Both the position numbers and the translations under genes were made by a program. The notes below the pieces were generated by a model. The model was given only the letters and a program-made list of their open reading frames with translations, ran no database searches and had not been told where the DNA came from. Of a stretch of DNA of 64,000 bases, positions 20,861-29,943 are shown one piece after another; position 1 is the stretch's first letter, and every line of letters begins with the position of its first letter. The DNA lies in contig NZ_AP024109.1 of NCBI RefSeq assembly GCF_016591715.1, forward strand, positions 5,022,001 through 5,086,000, in the 5' to 3' direction. This DNA comes from Mesorhizobium sp. J8. GTDB lineage: Bacteria > Pseudomonadota > Alphaproteobacteria > Rhizobiales > Rhizobiaceae.

Positions 20861-20957
20861 GATCGTCTCCGTGATTTTAGGGGATATGATCGCTCCAAGT
20901 GGGAGGACAGCGAACCCGACGCTGGAGCGGATAACCGAACCGAGCGACTGCAACCCG

Positions 20958-20982
20958 AACTTGAGCGGGCCCAGCTTGTTCC
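20958..20982 (-). promoter_or_regulatory. Candidate EcfG-type promoter of the Mn catalase
   Basis: On the minus strand GGAAC (20982-20978), a 16-base spacer and AGTT (20961-20958), about 100 bases upstream of the catalase ATG. The first -10 base differs from CGTT. The rest of 20861-21204 contains no gene I can support. Confidence 0.4.
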
Positions 20983-21204
20983 ACGGCCCGGGGGCACTTT
21001 GTTCACGTCGCAGGCCGCTTCCGCTCGCCGATCCTGTCGGTGTGCGGGTTTTGGTCAAAACCGATGTGCGTAGAACGATGTTCCCATCGTCGGAGCGACA
21101 GGTGCTGTGTTGCGCGTAGCGACAGGCCTCACGTAACCCGCCTCATATGGCCGGGTAGGCCTTTGCGATGAAGGGATGGGGGGGCCGCCCTCCAGGCCCG
21201 CGAA

Positions 21205-22095
21205 CTACTGTGGCGGCGAGCCTTTAGAGCCGCGCTGCTTGCCATTTCCGAGGGCCACGTCAAGCTCAGCGCCGACCAGTACCAGCGTTGTGGACAGCCA
21301 GAGCCATATCATGAAAGCGATGACGGTACTGAGGGATCCATAGGTGATCGACAGGCTCGCCACGTGAGCAAGCACGCGCGAGAACAGGGCGGAACAGGCG
21401 GTCAGAGCTGACGCCGCTGCGAACGAACCGAATGTCACCAGCGAGCCCTGCTCACCCTCGCGATTAGGAGCAAAGCGGTAGAGGATTCCAATGCCGACGG
21501 TGGAGAGCGCGACCAAGGCAGGCCATCTGCAATAGGTCAACAGCACCGGCCATTTCTGCGAAATCCCGCCAAGCGCAACCAAGGACGGGCCGATCACAAT
21601 CAGCGCGATGCCGATCACCGACAGAAAAAGAATGCCGCCAGTAAAAGCCATCGTGATCACTGTAAGGCGCAGGAAACCTCTGCTCTCCGTACGCTCAAAA
21701 ATCGTATTGAGCGCGACCAGCAATGCCTTGACGCCGCTGCTTGCGCTCCAGATGGCCAGAGCAAGGGCGAAAAATGGACCAAGGAAGCCCGAAGAAGCCC
21801 CTCCGTCCGCGCTCTGCGCAAGTTGGTTGTTCACGGCCATTCGGATGATTTCCTGCGTGCTCTGCGGCATCACCGTGGCAACGGTCATCACTGCAGCCTG
21901 CAGTTCGTCTGGGCTTATGAATTGGCTGCTTGCCCATACCAGCACGGCAATGCCGGGGAAGATCGCCAGGGTAGCGCAAAATGCTACACCCGACGCGATG
22001 CTGGAAAGCCCGTGCGTGTGGCATGCGATCGCGGCTTGACCGACGGCTTGCGCCCAAGACCGCAGCTTGGCTGAGGTGAACCATGGCTCCGGCAT
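21205..22095 (-). CDS. YihY/BrkB-family membrane protein
   Basis: A 296-residue inner-membrane protein with about six helices and the family's pattern of conserved segments ('SSIASGVAFCATLAIFPGIA', 'SITYGSLSTVIAFMIWLWLS'). The family was once called ribonuclease BN in error; its role is unknown, possibly in transport or envelope stress. The ATG at 22095 has GGAGG 5 bases upstream. An upstream in-frame ATG at 22119 overlaps the -10 of the candidate promoter and is unlikely. Confidence 0.85.
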   Translation of the reverse strand: MPEPWFTSAKLRSWAQAVGQAAIACHTHGLSSIASGVAFCATLAIFPGIAVLVWASSQFISPDELQAAVMTVATVMPQSTQEIIRMAVNNQLAQSADGGASSGFLGPFFALALAIWSASSGVKALLVALNTIFERTESRGFLRLTVITMAFTGGILFLSVIGIALIVIGPSLVALGGISQKWPVLLTYCRWPALVALSTVGIGILYRFAPNREGEQGSLVTFGSFAAASALTACSALFSRVLAHVASLSITYGSLSTVIAFMIWLWLSTTLVLVGAELDVALGNGKQRGSKGSPPQ

Positions 22096-22113
22096 GCTGC
22101 CTCCGACCCTGGG

Positions 22114-22138
22114 AACCATTCATGCAGCGCATCGTTCC
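22114..22138 (-). promoter_or_regulatory. Candidate EcfG-type promoter of the YihY gene
   Basis: Minus strand GGAAC (22138-22134), a 16-base spacer, GGTT (22117-22114), 19 bases before the preferred ATG. The transcript leader would be short but still include the GGAGG ribosome site. Confidence 0.5.
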
Positions 22139-22307
22139 ACGGCCATAAGGCGCCTCACCAAGCCTGATCGCTTCTTGGCCATGCCTTCGTCGGTTGTCTC
22201 CTGAAGTTTACGGTTTCGACTGCACGAAACAGCTTCTGGCGCCCCCGGGTGTGGCGTGACATGGACGACAATCCGCGCCGCGGTTGAACCGAAGAGATGG
22301 TGCACAC

Positions 22308-23429
22308 GTGCCAGCTGGCGATCATCCAAAAGCACTCATCCGCTATGGGGTCCTATACGCCGGCTTTGCCGGCGCGGTGCTCTTTCTCATTTGGCGCGTG
22401 AGTGAGGCGCTGCTGCTTCTCTTTGCCGGCGTCGTATTTGCGTCTTTTCTCGACGCCCTCACGTACCTGCTCGGGAAGCTCGTGCATTGGCCGCGCGGCG
22501 TCCGGCTGATGATCGTCTGTGTGGCCCTGTTCGCCTTTGTGTTGGCCTGCGTTGCATGGGGCGGAGCCGCGATCGGGGTGCAAGGCAGCGAACTGGCTGC
22601 CACCGTGCGCGAGCAGATCAACAACGGCTTGGCTTGGCTGCAGCAACACGGCTTCAAATTCCCTCGGAACGCCGCGGATGATTTGACGCAGCCGGACCTG
22701 CGCGAGGCGACCCCGACATTGAAGTCTATGCTCCCTAACGTCGGCGGGTTGTTTGGGCCGGCCTGGACCGCCGTTGCAACGTTGGTAGCCGGGCTGGGCG
22801 ACGGTATGATTATTGTTTTCCTCGGACTCTTCTTGGCCGCACAGCCTGTCGTCTATCGCGACGCTGTTCTCCTGGTTGCCCCGCCGGATCGCCAACACGG
22901 CTGGCGCGTGACGCTGGACGAATGCGGACAAGCCCTGCGGCACTGGATTGTCGGCCAACTGATCACGATGACCTTGATCGGGCTGATCGTCTGGGTTGGG
23001 TTGACATTCATTGGAGTCAGTCCGGCTGCTCTTCTCGGCCTGCAAGCGGCCCTGCTTGCCTTTGTACCCACGTTGGGGCCGCTGGTCGCTGGCGTTGTAG
23101 TCATCGTCGCCAGCTTGCCGTTCGGCATTTGGGCAGTGATCGGCGCAGCTGTGACATATCTTTGCGCGCAGACGCTGGAGAGCTACGTCTTGACCCCGAT
23201 GATCCAAAGGCGAGCCGTTTCCGTGCCTCCTGCATTGCTGTTTTCGGGCCAAATTGTGCTTGGGGTCATGTTTGGAATTTATGGCTTGGCCCTTGCGACA
23301 CCCTTGGCTGCGGTCATCCGAATTCTGATGTTGCGGCTATACGTGGCACCCGCGCGTCGCAGCGACGATGTCTCGGCGTTGGCGACTTCCGGTGGACAAG
23401 TGAAGCCTGGTGAAACGGGGGCTGGCTAG
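22308..23429 (+). CDS. AI-2E family transporter (PerM/YdgG-like)
   Basis: A 373-residue membrane protein with paired N-terminal helices, a central soluble stretch and a C-terminal block of helices, as in the AI-2E exporter superfamily. 'LIVWVGLTFIGVSPAALLGL' and the proline-rich 'AFVPTLGPLVAG' are conserved segments. The family includes Na+/H+ antiporters and autoinducer exporters, so the substrate is open. GTG at 22308 or TTG at 22284 could be the start; neither has a strong ribosome site. Confidence 0.82.
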   Translation: MPAGDHPKALIRYGVLYAGFAGAVLFLIWRVSEALLLLFAGVVFASFLDALTYLLGKLVHWPRGVRLMIVCVALFAFVLACVAWGGAAIGVQGSELAATVREQINNGLAWLQQHGFKFPRNAADDLTQPDLREATPTLKSMLPNVGGLFGPAWTAVATLVAGLGDGMIIVFLGLFLAAQPVVYRDAVLLVAPPDRQHGWRVTLDECGQALRHWIVGQLITMTLIGLIVWVGLTFIGVSPAALLGLQAALLAFVPTLGPLVAGVVVIVASLPFGIWAVIGAAVTYLCAQTLESYVLTPMIQRRAVSVPPALLFSGQIVLGVMFGIYGLALATPLAAVIRILMLRLYVAPARRSDDVSALATSGGQVKPGETGAG

Positions 23430-23970
23430 GACACTCCCGACCGGTCCTTCCGTCCATTCTTGGCCGTTCCGCTCGCCGCGCGCCGGCCGGCCCGATTGAC
23501 CTGGCAAACACTTCTGAGACTATCTCCGGCGGCCGAGGCTGAGATCGGTTGGTCGAGAAGATCGCAGGATCAAAAACAGCTCCCCCGCGCCAGGCAGGAA
23601 ATGCCTCCACATCATCTCGAAGTGCTCCAATGCGAGCCATGTCGGCGGCTCGCCCATCCGCGCCGGCCGACGGGTGCGCTTCGATGCCGTCCCCGGTCGA
23701 GAACCTGTCCCGGCGAATAGCCCGTTGCAACTTCGCGCAAAGCTCTTGGGAAAACATCGAGGCGAGCAGCTTCGACGAGAGAGGTGCCACGACACGTGAT
23801 GGACGCGAACAGTGCATGTGTTGCTGCGCAAAACCCATCGACGCCAGCAGCATCAGCCAGCCATCGACGAATTTGCCCCGATTGCCGCTCGGAGTTCTGG
23901 CCTGTGCGACAGGAGTCGCACAGCCACATGCAACAGCGGGAGCGCCGGATTGGCGCTGCCCGCCGGACGG
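23430..23970. other. Intergenic, no supported gene
   Basis: About 540 bases. Open frames on both strands overlap each other and give low-complexity or Arg-rich translations. One minus-strand fragment (about 23540-23700) encodes 'MGEPPTWLALEHFEMMWRHF', which reads like real protein but is not flanked by a complete gene, so decayed coding sequence is possible. Confidence 0.4.
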
Positions 23971-24270
23971 TCAGTCGAGCACTTTGACGATGCTGTGGGT
24001 TTCGGGGTCAACGACCACGGTCCGATTATCAATCACGGTGTATTCGTACTTTACGTTCGGCACTTTATGGAGTTCCACCTTTTCCGGCAGTGTGCTCCCG
24101 ACCTTCAGCTCCACCCCCGGCAACTTGATGGAAGCCAGCGGTTCTTTCTTCACGTATTCGCGGATGGTCGTTTCCTGTTCCGGGGCCAGAACCACCGTAT
24201 CCGCGATTGCGACGCTAACGCCCGACAAGAGCAACAGGCCGGCGACAGAGTTGCTGATCAACGTCTTCAT
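23971..24270 (-). CDS. DUF1236 exported protein
   Basis: A 99-residue protein. A signal peptide (residues 1-25, ending AIAD) is followed by one DUF1236 repeat with the typical 'LAPEQETTIREYVKKEP' and a C-terminal 'YEYTVIDNRTVVVDPETHSI'. It is common in Rhizobiales and of unknown function. The ATG at 24270 has AAGGAG upstream. The long open frame above it is not coding. Confidence 0.85.
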   Translation of the reverse strand: MKTLISNSVAGLLLLSGVSVAIADTVVLAPEQETTIREYVKKEPLASIKLPGVELKVGSTLPEKVELHKVPNVKYEYTVIDNRTVVVDPETHSIVKVLD

Positions 24271-24435
24271 TTTCGATTCTCCTTCCATGTGCCCCTTCTT
24301 TAACGCTGACCAATGCAGCGGAACCGCCGACGGGCCTCTCGGCAATTCATGAATCAACGAGCTTGTCGCACCCATGTTTCGGCACAAAAAAGTGAAGGGG
24401 CTAATGCGCTTGCGCGTCGGACTTAGGTCCAAGCC

Positions 24436-24981
24436 TTAAGAGCCGACCGCGGGCTCAAGACCGGCCGGACGGGCGCCACACTCGCGCACCGCGAGCCCTG
24501 CAACAAAAACAGCAAGAATCCCGTCGTTCCCCATCAGCCAAACGACGCCAAGCACCGTGAGCGACAAAGCCACGGCCATGGTGGCGAGCGAATGGCGCTC
24601 TGAGAAGGGCTGGCACCGAGCCCATACCAGAAGTTGGCCAGCCAGCCACCCCAACGCGAGCCCTGTTGAGACGCCTCCCACAACTTCCCAGATCCGAACG
24701 CGCATCAGCCATTCCGAAAGCGCCTCTACCGGAGCGCGGGCGAGAAAGAGAATTGGCAGCGTCACGAGAAGAAGTGCCAGGCCATCATTGGCACCGTTTT
24801 CGGCTGTCAGTGGACCGCGCATCCGGTTCGGAATCAGGCGCCACAACCGCTTCCGGACATAACCGCCGACCAGGCCAAGCGCCAGCACGGTGCCTGCACC
24901 GAGTGCCAGCGCTCCACTAAGACTGCTCATGAGTTTGCCTGGTGATCTTGCCGGGTGTGCCGCACTGATCCTGCCGGACAC
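24436..24981 (-). pseudogene. Remnant of a cation:proton antiporter (CPA1, NhaP-like)
   Basis: The frame begins with one hydrophobic helix and 'YVRKRLWRLIPNRMRGPLTA', then jumps to the internal 'ENGANDGLALLLVTLP', matching the conserved 'E-S-x-x-N-D-G' region of CPA1 exchangers, and ends after 'AVFVAGLAVRE' with an unrelated tail. Helices both before and after the conserved core are missing compared with about 400-residue antiporters such as the intact one at 43510. This suggests an internal deletion plus C-terminal truncation. It is likely nonfunctional. Confidence 0.6.
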
Positions 24982-25071
24982 AACGGATCGACAGCCGACG
25001 AAGAATGGAGCATACGGCGAGCAGCCCGCGGCGACTGTCCGGCAGATTCGAGCGCGTGCGGTGGGGCCGTT

Positions 25072-25617
25072 CTATCCCGCATACGGATCGAAGCCGGTCC
25101 ACCCCGCAGCCTCATATTCGCTGCGCCGTTCCGCCACATTGACTGACCTGGCCCGCAGAATCTGTTCAGCGTCTGGGATCGCTGGGTCCTTGACCCTTGC
25201 AACGACAAGAGTGCCGCCGCGGCGAATGCCTTCCGCGTAAACGCCGGCGTCCTCTTTAGCGAGGCCTGAACCGATCAACGCGCTGGTGATGCCGCCAGCT
25301 GCGCCAACTGCCGCCGCGCCAGTTAGGGCTCCCGCTGTGGTCGCGGCGAGCCACCCGGCCGCCGCCAGCGAGCCCAGGCCTGGAATCGCGATCACGCCAA
25401 GGCCTGCCAGAAGTCCTGCCGTACCACCGACCAGACCGCCGAGGCAGGCGCCGGCGACGGCGTCCTCTGCCGCCTGCGACCGATGGTGCGCGTACCAGCG
25501 GTTTGCCCCATGGGCAACAACGCTGATGTCGGACGGTGAAACGCCCGCCGCGCCCAATTCGCGAATCGCTTGGTCGGCATCGTCGTAGGTATCAAACAGC
25601 CCGATTACCACTTTCAT
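25072..25617 (-). CDS. General-stress-type protein with YflT-like N-terminus and glycine-rich core
   Basis: A 181-residue protein. The N-terminus 'KVVIGLFDTYDDADQAIREL' is the fold start of heat-induced stress protein YflT/DUF1269-like proteins; the middle (about 55-115) is a Gly/Ala-rich amphipathic or membrane region; the end contains 'RRGGTLVVARVKD'. The ATG at 25617 is chosen because the domain starts there. The function is unknown. A copy of the double-hairpin element lies upstream (25812-25877). Confidence 0.75.
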   Translation of the reverse strand: MKVVIGLFDTYDDADQAIRELGAAGVSPSDISVVAHGANRWYAHHRSQAAEDAVAGACLGGLVGGTAGLLAGLGVIAIPGLGSLAAAGWLAATTAGALTGAAAVGAAGGITSALIGSGLAKEDAGVYAEGIRRGGTLVVARVKDPAIPDAEQILRARSVNVAERRSEYEAAGWTGFDPYAG

Positions 25618-25811
25618 GTGGGGCTTCCTGTCCTGCACCGTGCGATTGGCGGCTCGAAGCATGGCACCTCTCGTCCAGGACCGCTCAACCATCTGCGGCC
25701 CCCCTGACCAGATTTAGGTGCATTGTTACGCAGCGATAGCGCCAAATGTCCTCCCGATGCCAAATGCCATGGAAACGCGCCTTCACCCGAATTCATAACA
25801 TCAAAATCGAC

Positions 25812-25877
25812 GGCCCAGCGGTCAGGGTAAGGACCGGGACAGCAACCGCTGGGCCGGACGGGAGCCTGCTCCTCCCG
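25812..25877. repeat. Double-hairpin element, copy A
   Basis: A 10-bp perfect stem GGCCCAGCGG/CCGCTGGGCC (25812-25821 and 25846-25855) is followed after 3 bases by CGGGAG/CTCCCG (25859-25864 and 25872-25877). Similarity to copy C continues to about 26005, ending in 'GGCCGGAACCTATTCC'. It lies 194 bases upstream of the stress gene at 25617. The rest of 25618-26182 holds no gene I can support. Confidence 0.7.
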
Positions 25878-26182
25878 ATGGCGAGATCTGAAAATTCCGC
25901 AGCTTCAGACCTCGCCGCCGCTCCCTGTCTACAGGGGGGGGTCTCGCCACGTTGTGTTCACCCTCGTTGCCACATTTACTGAGCCCGGCCGGAACCTATT
26001 CCAGACGGGACGATCAATTTCTTAGCGTTTGTCGGGCGGGTGCAGTGATGGCAAGTCATCACTGCTCAGCGCATGTCACCCGGCGTCGGGAGCCGCTAGG
26101 AATCGTTATGGCAGTTGAGCCACCCTGGATCCGCGCCCGGTTCGCTCAGGCCCTAGGTCGAAGCTCGCTGGCCAAACGAATA

Positions 26183-26749
26183 TCAAACCGAGCGCAAAAC
26201 GAAATCCAGCATTGCGGCAAGGGGTTCGGGGCTTTTCCTGAGGCGGCTGCGAAGCGCGGCCCCCTCCCAGCAATCCACCAGGAGATCCGCCATCCTTGCC
26301 GTGTCGACGTCGGCCGCGATGGCGCCCTCTTTCTTGGCCGCGTCGAGGCACAGTTGGAGCCTTTGGGCAATCGAGGAGAAGCACCATTCGATCTTCTCCC
26401 TGAAGACGTCACTGATGCCTGAGAGCTCCTGTCCGAGTCCGCCCATGAGACAGCCCAGATACCCTTCCTGTCGATAGCTCTCCTCCACCTGCCGGAAGAA
26501 GGAGCGAATGCGCTCCAGCGGCGGCACTGCAACATCGGCAATGCAAGCGTCAAGCGTTGCATGAACGCCGGCGATGTAGGTGTCGATTACCTGGAGGGCG
26601 AAATCCTCCTTGTCGGAGAAGTGGTGATAGAACGAACCTTTCGGCACCCCTGCCGAATCGAGCAGCGCCTGCAGGCCGAGATTGTTGTAGCCCTGCCTGA
26701 GCAGCATGGGCAGGCCTTCGCCAATGAGCCGTTGCTTCGTCGTGTGCAT
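26183..26749 (-). CDS. TetR/AcrR-family repressor
   Basis: A 188-residue regulator. The N-terminal helix-turn-helix (about 18-45) contains 'GVPKGSFYHHFSDKEDFALQ', the recognition helix shared by NemR/AcuR-type TetR proteins. The C-terminal ligand domain matches that branch, which often senses reactive electrophiles. It lies 82 bases downstream of the cupin gene on the same strand and probably represses both genes through the palindrome at 27231-27266. Confidence 0.9.
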   Translation of the reverse strand: MHTTKQRLIGEGLPMLLRQGYNNLGLQALLDSAGVPKGSFYHHFSDKEDFALQVIDTYIAGVHATLDACIADVAVPPLERIRSFFRQVEESYRQEGYLGCLMGGLGQELSGISDVFREKIEWCFSSIAQRLQLCLDAAKKEGAIAADVDTARMADLLVDCWEGAALRSRLRKSPEPLAAMLDFVLRSV

Positions 26750-26831
26750 CGCTTGTCAGAATGATCGCGCCGGGACGGCGCGACCATTACACCCAACGAG
26801 AACGGATTTCCAATTCCGGCGATCGCCCGCG

Positions 26832-27218
26832 CTACCGTTGGGTCTTTTTGACCATGTGATCGATCACATGGCTGTGCTCGTGCTGTGGGCTGAACATGAT
26901 AATGGCGGCATCCTCCTCGACGCGCACATTGTGTCCGGGAGGCCAGTAAAAGAGGTCGTCCTTTCGCACCGTCTCCTTCCGCCCCTGCGCATTCGTCGTG
27001 GTGATCTCGCCCTCGAGCACATAGCCCCAGTGCGGGCACTGGCAGCAGTCGTGGTCGAGGCCTTTGAACAGCGGCGTCGTGTCGACACCCTTGGAGAGAG
27101 AGAAATGTTCGGCGCTGATCTGATCGTAACCGGCGACGCTGCCAAAACCCAGGCGCTGCCTTATCACTGCTCCCGGAAGCTGAAGGCGTACGTCAACGTC
27201 ATCCTTTGCAACTTTCAT
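26832..27218 (-). CDS. Cupin-domain protein
   Basis: A 128-residue single-domain cupin. 'DHDCCQCPHWGYVLEGEITT' (about residue 55) and 'DDLFYWPPGHNVRV' form the two cupin motifs; the metal-binding His set is altered, with a CCQC cluster in motif 1 that is unusual. The C-terminus is histidine-rich ('QHEHSHVIDH'). The first gene after the perfect operator, it is probably induced when the TetR regulator binds its ligand. Its substrate is unknown. Confidence 0.8.
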   Translation of the reverse strand: MKVAKDDVDVRLQLPGAVIRQRLGFGSVAGYDQISAEHFSLSKGVDTTPLFKGLDHDCCQCPHWGYVLEGEITTTNAQGRKETVRKDDLFYWPPGHNVRVEEDAAIIMFSPQHEHSHVIDHMVKKTQR

Positions 27219-27230
27219 CGCGTTCCTCCA

Positions 27231-27266
27231 TATTAGACCACTCAGTCTAGACTGAGTGGTCTAATA
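27231..27266. promoter_or_regulatory. Perfect 36-bp palindromic operator
   Basis: All 36 bases are self-complementary around the centre between 27248 and 27249. Each half contains TAGACCACTCAGTCTA, itself an imperfect inverted repeat with TAGAC outer arms, the arm type seen in NemR-like TetR operators. It starts 12 bases upstream of the cupin ATG, overlapping its likely promoter. Two repressor dimers could bind side by side. Confidence 0.85.
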
Positions 27267-27460
27267 TGCGCGGTCGATTTAGTCAAACGAAAAAGCATCC
27301 CGAGGCGATCGCCCGCGCGGCGTGCAGGAGCGCCAAGAGCTGACGCGCCCCTATCCATCGCGGCGGAAGCGCCGCCGATCATGGGGCCGTTTGAGGGTTC
27401 ACGCCTGTATGAGTATGTGCAATGCTGCCAGATCGCGCTGAGTGCACAGCTTTCATGCGG

Positions 27461-28198
27461 CTAGTGGTGGCGTTCAAGCAGAGGGATCGGGGCAAGATTG
27501 ATCGGCTGGTACTGCGCCAGTCTTCCTAGTGCCTCGGAGTCGCTCAACACAATCAGCCGCGCGTTGCTGCTGATCAGCTGTTCGGCTCGCAGCTGCTGCA
27601 TGACGCGGTTCAGATGCGGCACGCTCAGCCCGAGGGCGTCTGCCATGACTTGCTGGGAAAAGGGCAGATCAAAACTCGTCTCCTGCGCCAGACCCACTTC
27701 GAAAAGGCGCGCATGAATTTCAAGCAAAAGGTGAGCCAGCCGCTCTATCGGTGTGCGCCTGCCGAGATTGACGATGTGCTCCGCATAGCTCGCCGCCTCC
27801 TGTGCTGCCAGCCAGCTGAGCACCAGGCCGAATTGCGGCTGGTCGTAGCAGAGACGGGTGTAGCGATCGATCCCACACACGGTGTACGTCAAATCCGTCA
27901 GCGCCTCGACGGCGTAGGTTGACCGATCGAAAAAGCTCACCGGAAATCCGATGACATCCCCGGGCAGGATGAGCTTGAGAATCTGGCGCTTGCCGCTGCG
28001 GAGCACCCTGTAACGTATGGCGTAGCCATCTTGGACAAAGCACAGGCTCCGAAACGGGGAACCTTGGATGATGAGTTCTTGCCGTTTCTTGATGCAAACG
28101 TCGCGTTCGAAAATCGCTTCAAGCGCTTCGACGTCGTCTGCGTTCAGTCTCATGACGCGGGTCAGTCTGGTCTTGATCGCGTGACCGTTCAACGGCAT
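27461..28198 (-). CDS. Crp/Fnr-family transcriptional regulator
   Basis: A 245-residue protein. An N-terminal cyclic-nucleotide-binding-like beta-roll (about 30-145) is followed by a long dimer helix and a C-terminal HTH_Crp with 'DLPFSQQVMADALGLSVPHL' (about 185-205). The N-terminal cysteine cluster that would hold an Fe-S centre is absent, so it is not an FNR-type oxygen sensor. It is transcribed divergently from the ABC importer and is a candidate regulator of it. Confidence 0.88.
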   Translation of the reverse strand: MPLNGHAIKTRLTRVMRLNADDVEALEAIFERDVCIKKRQELIIQGSPFRSLCFVQDGYAIRYRVLRSGKRQILKLILPGDVIGFPVSFFDRSTYAVEALTDLTYTVCGIDRYTRLCYDQPQFGLVLSWLAAQEAASYAEHIVNLGRRTPIERLAHLLLEIHARLFEVGLAQETSFDLPFSQQVMADALGLSVPHLNRVMQQLRAEQLISSNARLIVLSDSEALGRLAQYQPINLAPIPLLERHH

Positions 28199-28249
28199 GC
28201 GGCCTCCGATGCCCCGGGTCGTTGGGCCACCGCATCATGCGGCGACTTG

Positions 28250-28263
28250 TTAATCTAGATCAT
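28250..28263. promoter_or_regulatory. Possible Crp/Fnr-type binding site
   Basis: TTAATCTAGATCAT resembles the FNR/FixK box TTGAT-N4-ATCAA with two deviations. It lies in the divergent region between the Crp/Fnr gene (start 28198) and the importer (start 28414), where an operator of the local regulator would be expected. Confidence 0.4.
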
Positions 28264-28413
28264 TAATCGAAATCATCCAACGAAAGTTGCATTGACCAGA
28301 CCGCCAGCGCGGCTGCGAATGGCTTTCGGATCCGACCTGTTTCCTTGTCGGTTGGACGAAGCGGGGCTACGAGGAAAGCCCCAGAGGCTTTTTGGCCTAG
28401 GGAGGAAAATCCA

Positions 28414-29769
28414 ATGCCATTCAACGATGACAAACGAGCCGGCCTGTCTCGCCGCACTTTGCTGCACGCCGGTGCTGGCCTTGCGGGCAGCATGATGCTG
28501 CCTGTCTCGCTCATCAGCCCGGCCTCTGCATCCGGCGATCAGCCGGCGCTGGGCACATGGCCGGCAGGCTCGCAAGGCGATACGGTCTATATCGGTGCTA
28601 CTGTGCCGCGCACCGGCGCCTATGCCGTCCAGGGCGAGGACGAGCTCAAGGGCATGCAACTGGCCGTCGAGCACATCAACGAGGGGAACGACCTGCTCAA
28701 GCAGATAGCGCCGAAGATCGACAAGGGCGTTCTCGGCAAGAAGGTGGCCCTGGTCGTTGCCGATTCAGCCGCCAAGCCGAACAATGCGGTGCAGTCGCAG
28801 CAGACCTTCATCAACGACAACAAGATCATCGCCATGACGGGATCTACCTCTTCGGCAGTGGCGGTCGCACTCAACAAGTTCGCTCAGCGCGAGAAGATCC
28901 TCTATCTGGTGGCAATCTCCGGCTCCAACGATACCACCGGCAAGGACTGCGCGCGCTATTCGTTCCGCCAGTGCGTCTATGGAGAGACCTGCGCCAATGC
29001 GATCGGCCCGGTGCTGGTCAAGAATTTCGGCAAAGGCAAGAAGGCGGCCTTCATGACGCCTGACTATACCTACGGCCACACCGTCACCAAGTCGGTCAAT
29101 GACTATCTCACATCCCAGGGCGGTTGGGAGATGGTCACCAACCAGGTTTCGCCGCTCGGAACGCAGGACTTCAGCCAGTATCTCACCAACATCGCCAATT
29201 CCGGCGCTGAGTTCATCGTCAACGTCAACTGGGGCCGCGATGCCGTGCTCTCGGTGCAGCAGGCAAAGCAGTTCGGCCTGACGCCAACCATGAAGATGGT
29301 GATCCCCTACCAGATTCCGTTTCTGGCAAAGGAAGTCGGCCCGGACCTGACCGAGGGGGTCTTCGCCGCCACAGACTTCTGGTGGACGATGGAGGACAAA
29401 TATCCGCTTGCAAAGGCCTTCGTCGATGCCTTCCAGAAAAAATACGATTACCGCCCCGAATGGGGTGCGGAAAACGCCTACATGCAATTCGCCATCTGGG
29501 CGCGGATGGTCTCTGAAGCCGGCACTTTCTATCCGCCAGACGTCATCAAGCAGTATGAAAAGGGCGAGACCTTCCCCTCGATGGTCGGAGACGTCAAATT
29601 TCGGCCCGAGGACCACCAGCTCATCCGTCCCGTCGTCATCGTCCGCGGCAAGGCTGCCAAGGACATGAAGAACCCGGAAGACTTCTGGGAGGTCGTGGAG
29701 ATCGTGCCCGGCGAAGGCCTGATGCAGAAGCCCGATGCCTTTGGGTGCCAGCTTGGTGACTACACCTGA
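28414..29769 (+). CDS. ABC importer substrate-binding protein (LivK/urea-amide type, Tat-exported)
   Basis: A 451-residue periplasmic binding protein of the branched-chain amino acid type. The N-terminus has a Tat-like 'LSRRTLLHAGAGLAG' and a cleavage region around 'ASASG'. The mature part starts with 'VYIGATVPRTGAYAVQGEDE' and keeps the two-lobe Peripla_BP_6 fold. GGAGGAA lies 8 bases before the ATG at 28414. The ligand cannot be read from sequence; relatives take amino acids, urea or aromatic acids. The first gene of the importer operon. Confidence 0.9.
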   Translation: MPFNDDKRAGLSRRTLLHAGAGLAGSMMLPVSLISPASASGDQPALGTWPAGSQGDTVYIGATVPRTGAYAVQGEDELKGMQLAVEHINEGNDLLKQIAPKIDKGVLGKKVALVVADSAAKPNNAVQSQQTFINDNKIIAMTGSTSSAVAVALNKFAQREKILYLVAISGSNDTTGKDCARYSFRQCVYGETCANAIGPVLVKNFGKGKKAAFMTPDYTYGHTVTKSVNDYLTSQGGWEMVTNQVSPLGTQDFSQYLTNIANSGAEFIVNVNWGRDAVLSVQQAKQFGLTPTMKMVIPYQIPFLAKEVGPDLTEGVFAATDFWWTMEDKYPLAKAFVDAFQKKYDYRPEWGAENAYMQFAIWARMVSEAGTFYPPDVIKQYEKGETFPSMVGDVKFRPEDHQLIRPVVIVRGKAAKDMKNPEDFWEVVEIVPGEGLMQKPDAFGCQLGDYT

Positions 29770-29943
29770 CGCTCACGAAAATCCTCTTCGCATCGCCGGC
29801 GCCAACAAGGATCGTCGCTGCGTCACGGCCAGCTCAAAAGTGCGCCAAGCAATGTCTTCGCGCACTGAGCTCTGGCCGACCGGCAGTCGCGGGGCAGCCG
29901 GCGATGCGACAGCCAATTCGTCAACCTCAGTTCGGGCGACAGC

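Noticed and set aside
25746..25982. 78-codon plus-strand frame over repeat copy A
   Set aside because: It is formed by the hairpin repeat itself; the equivalent frame is not kept in copies B and C.
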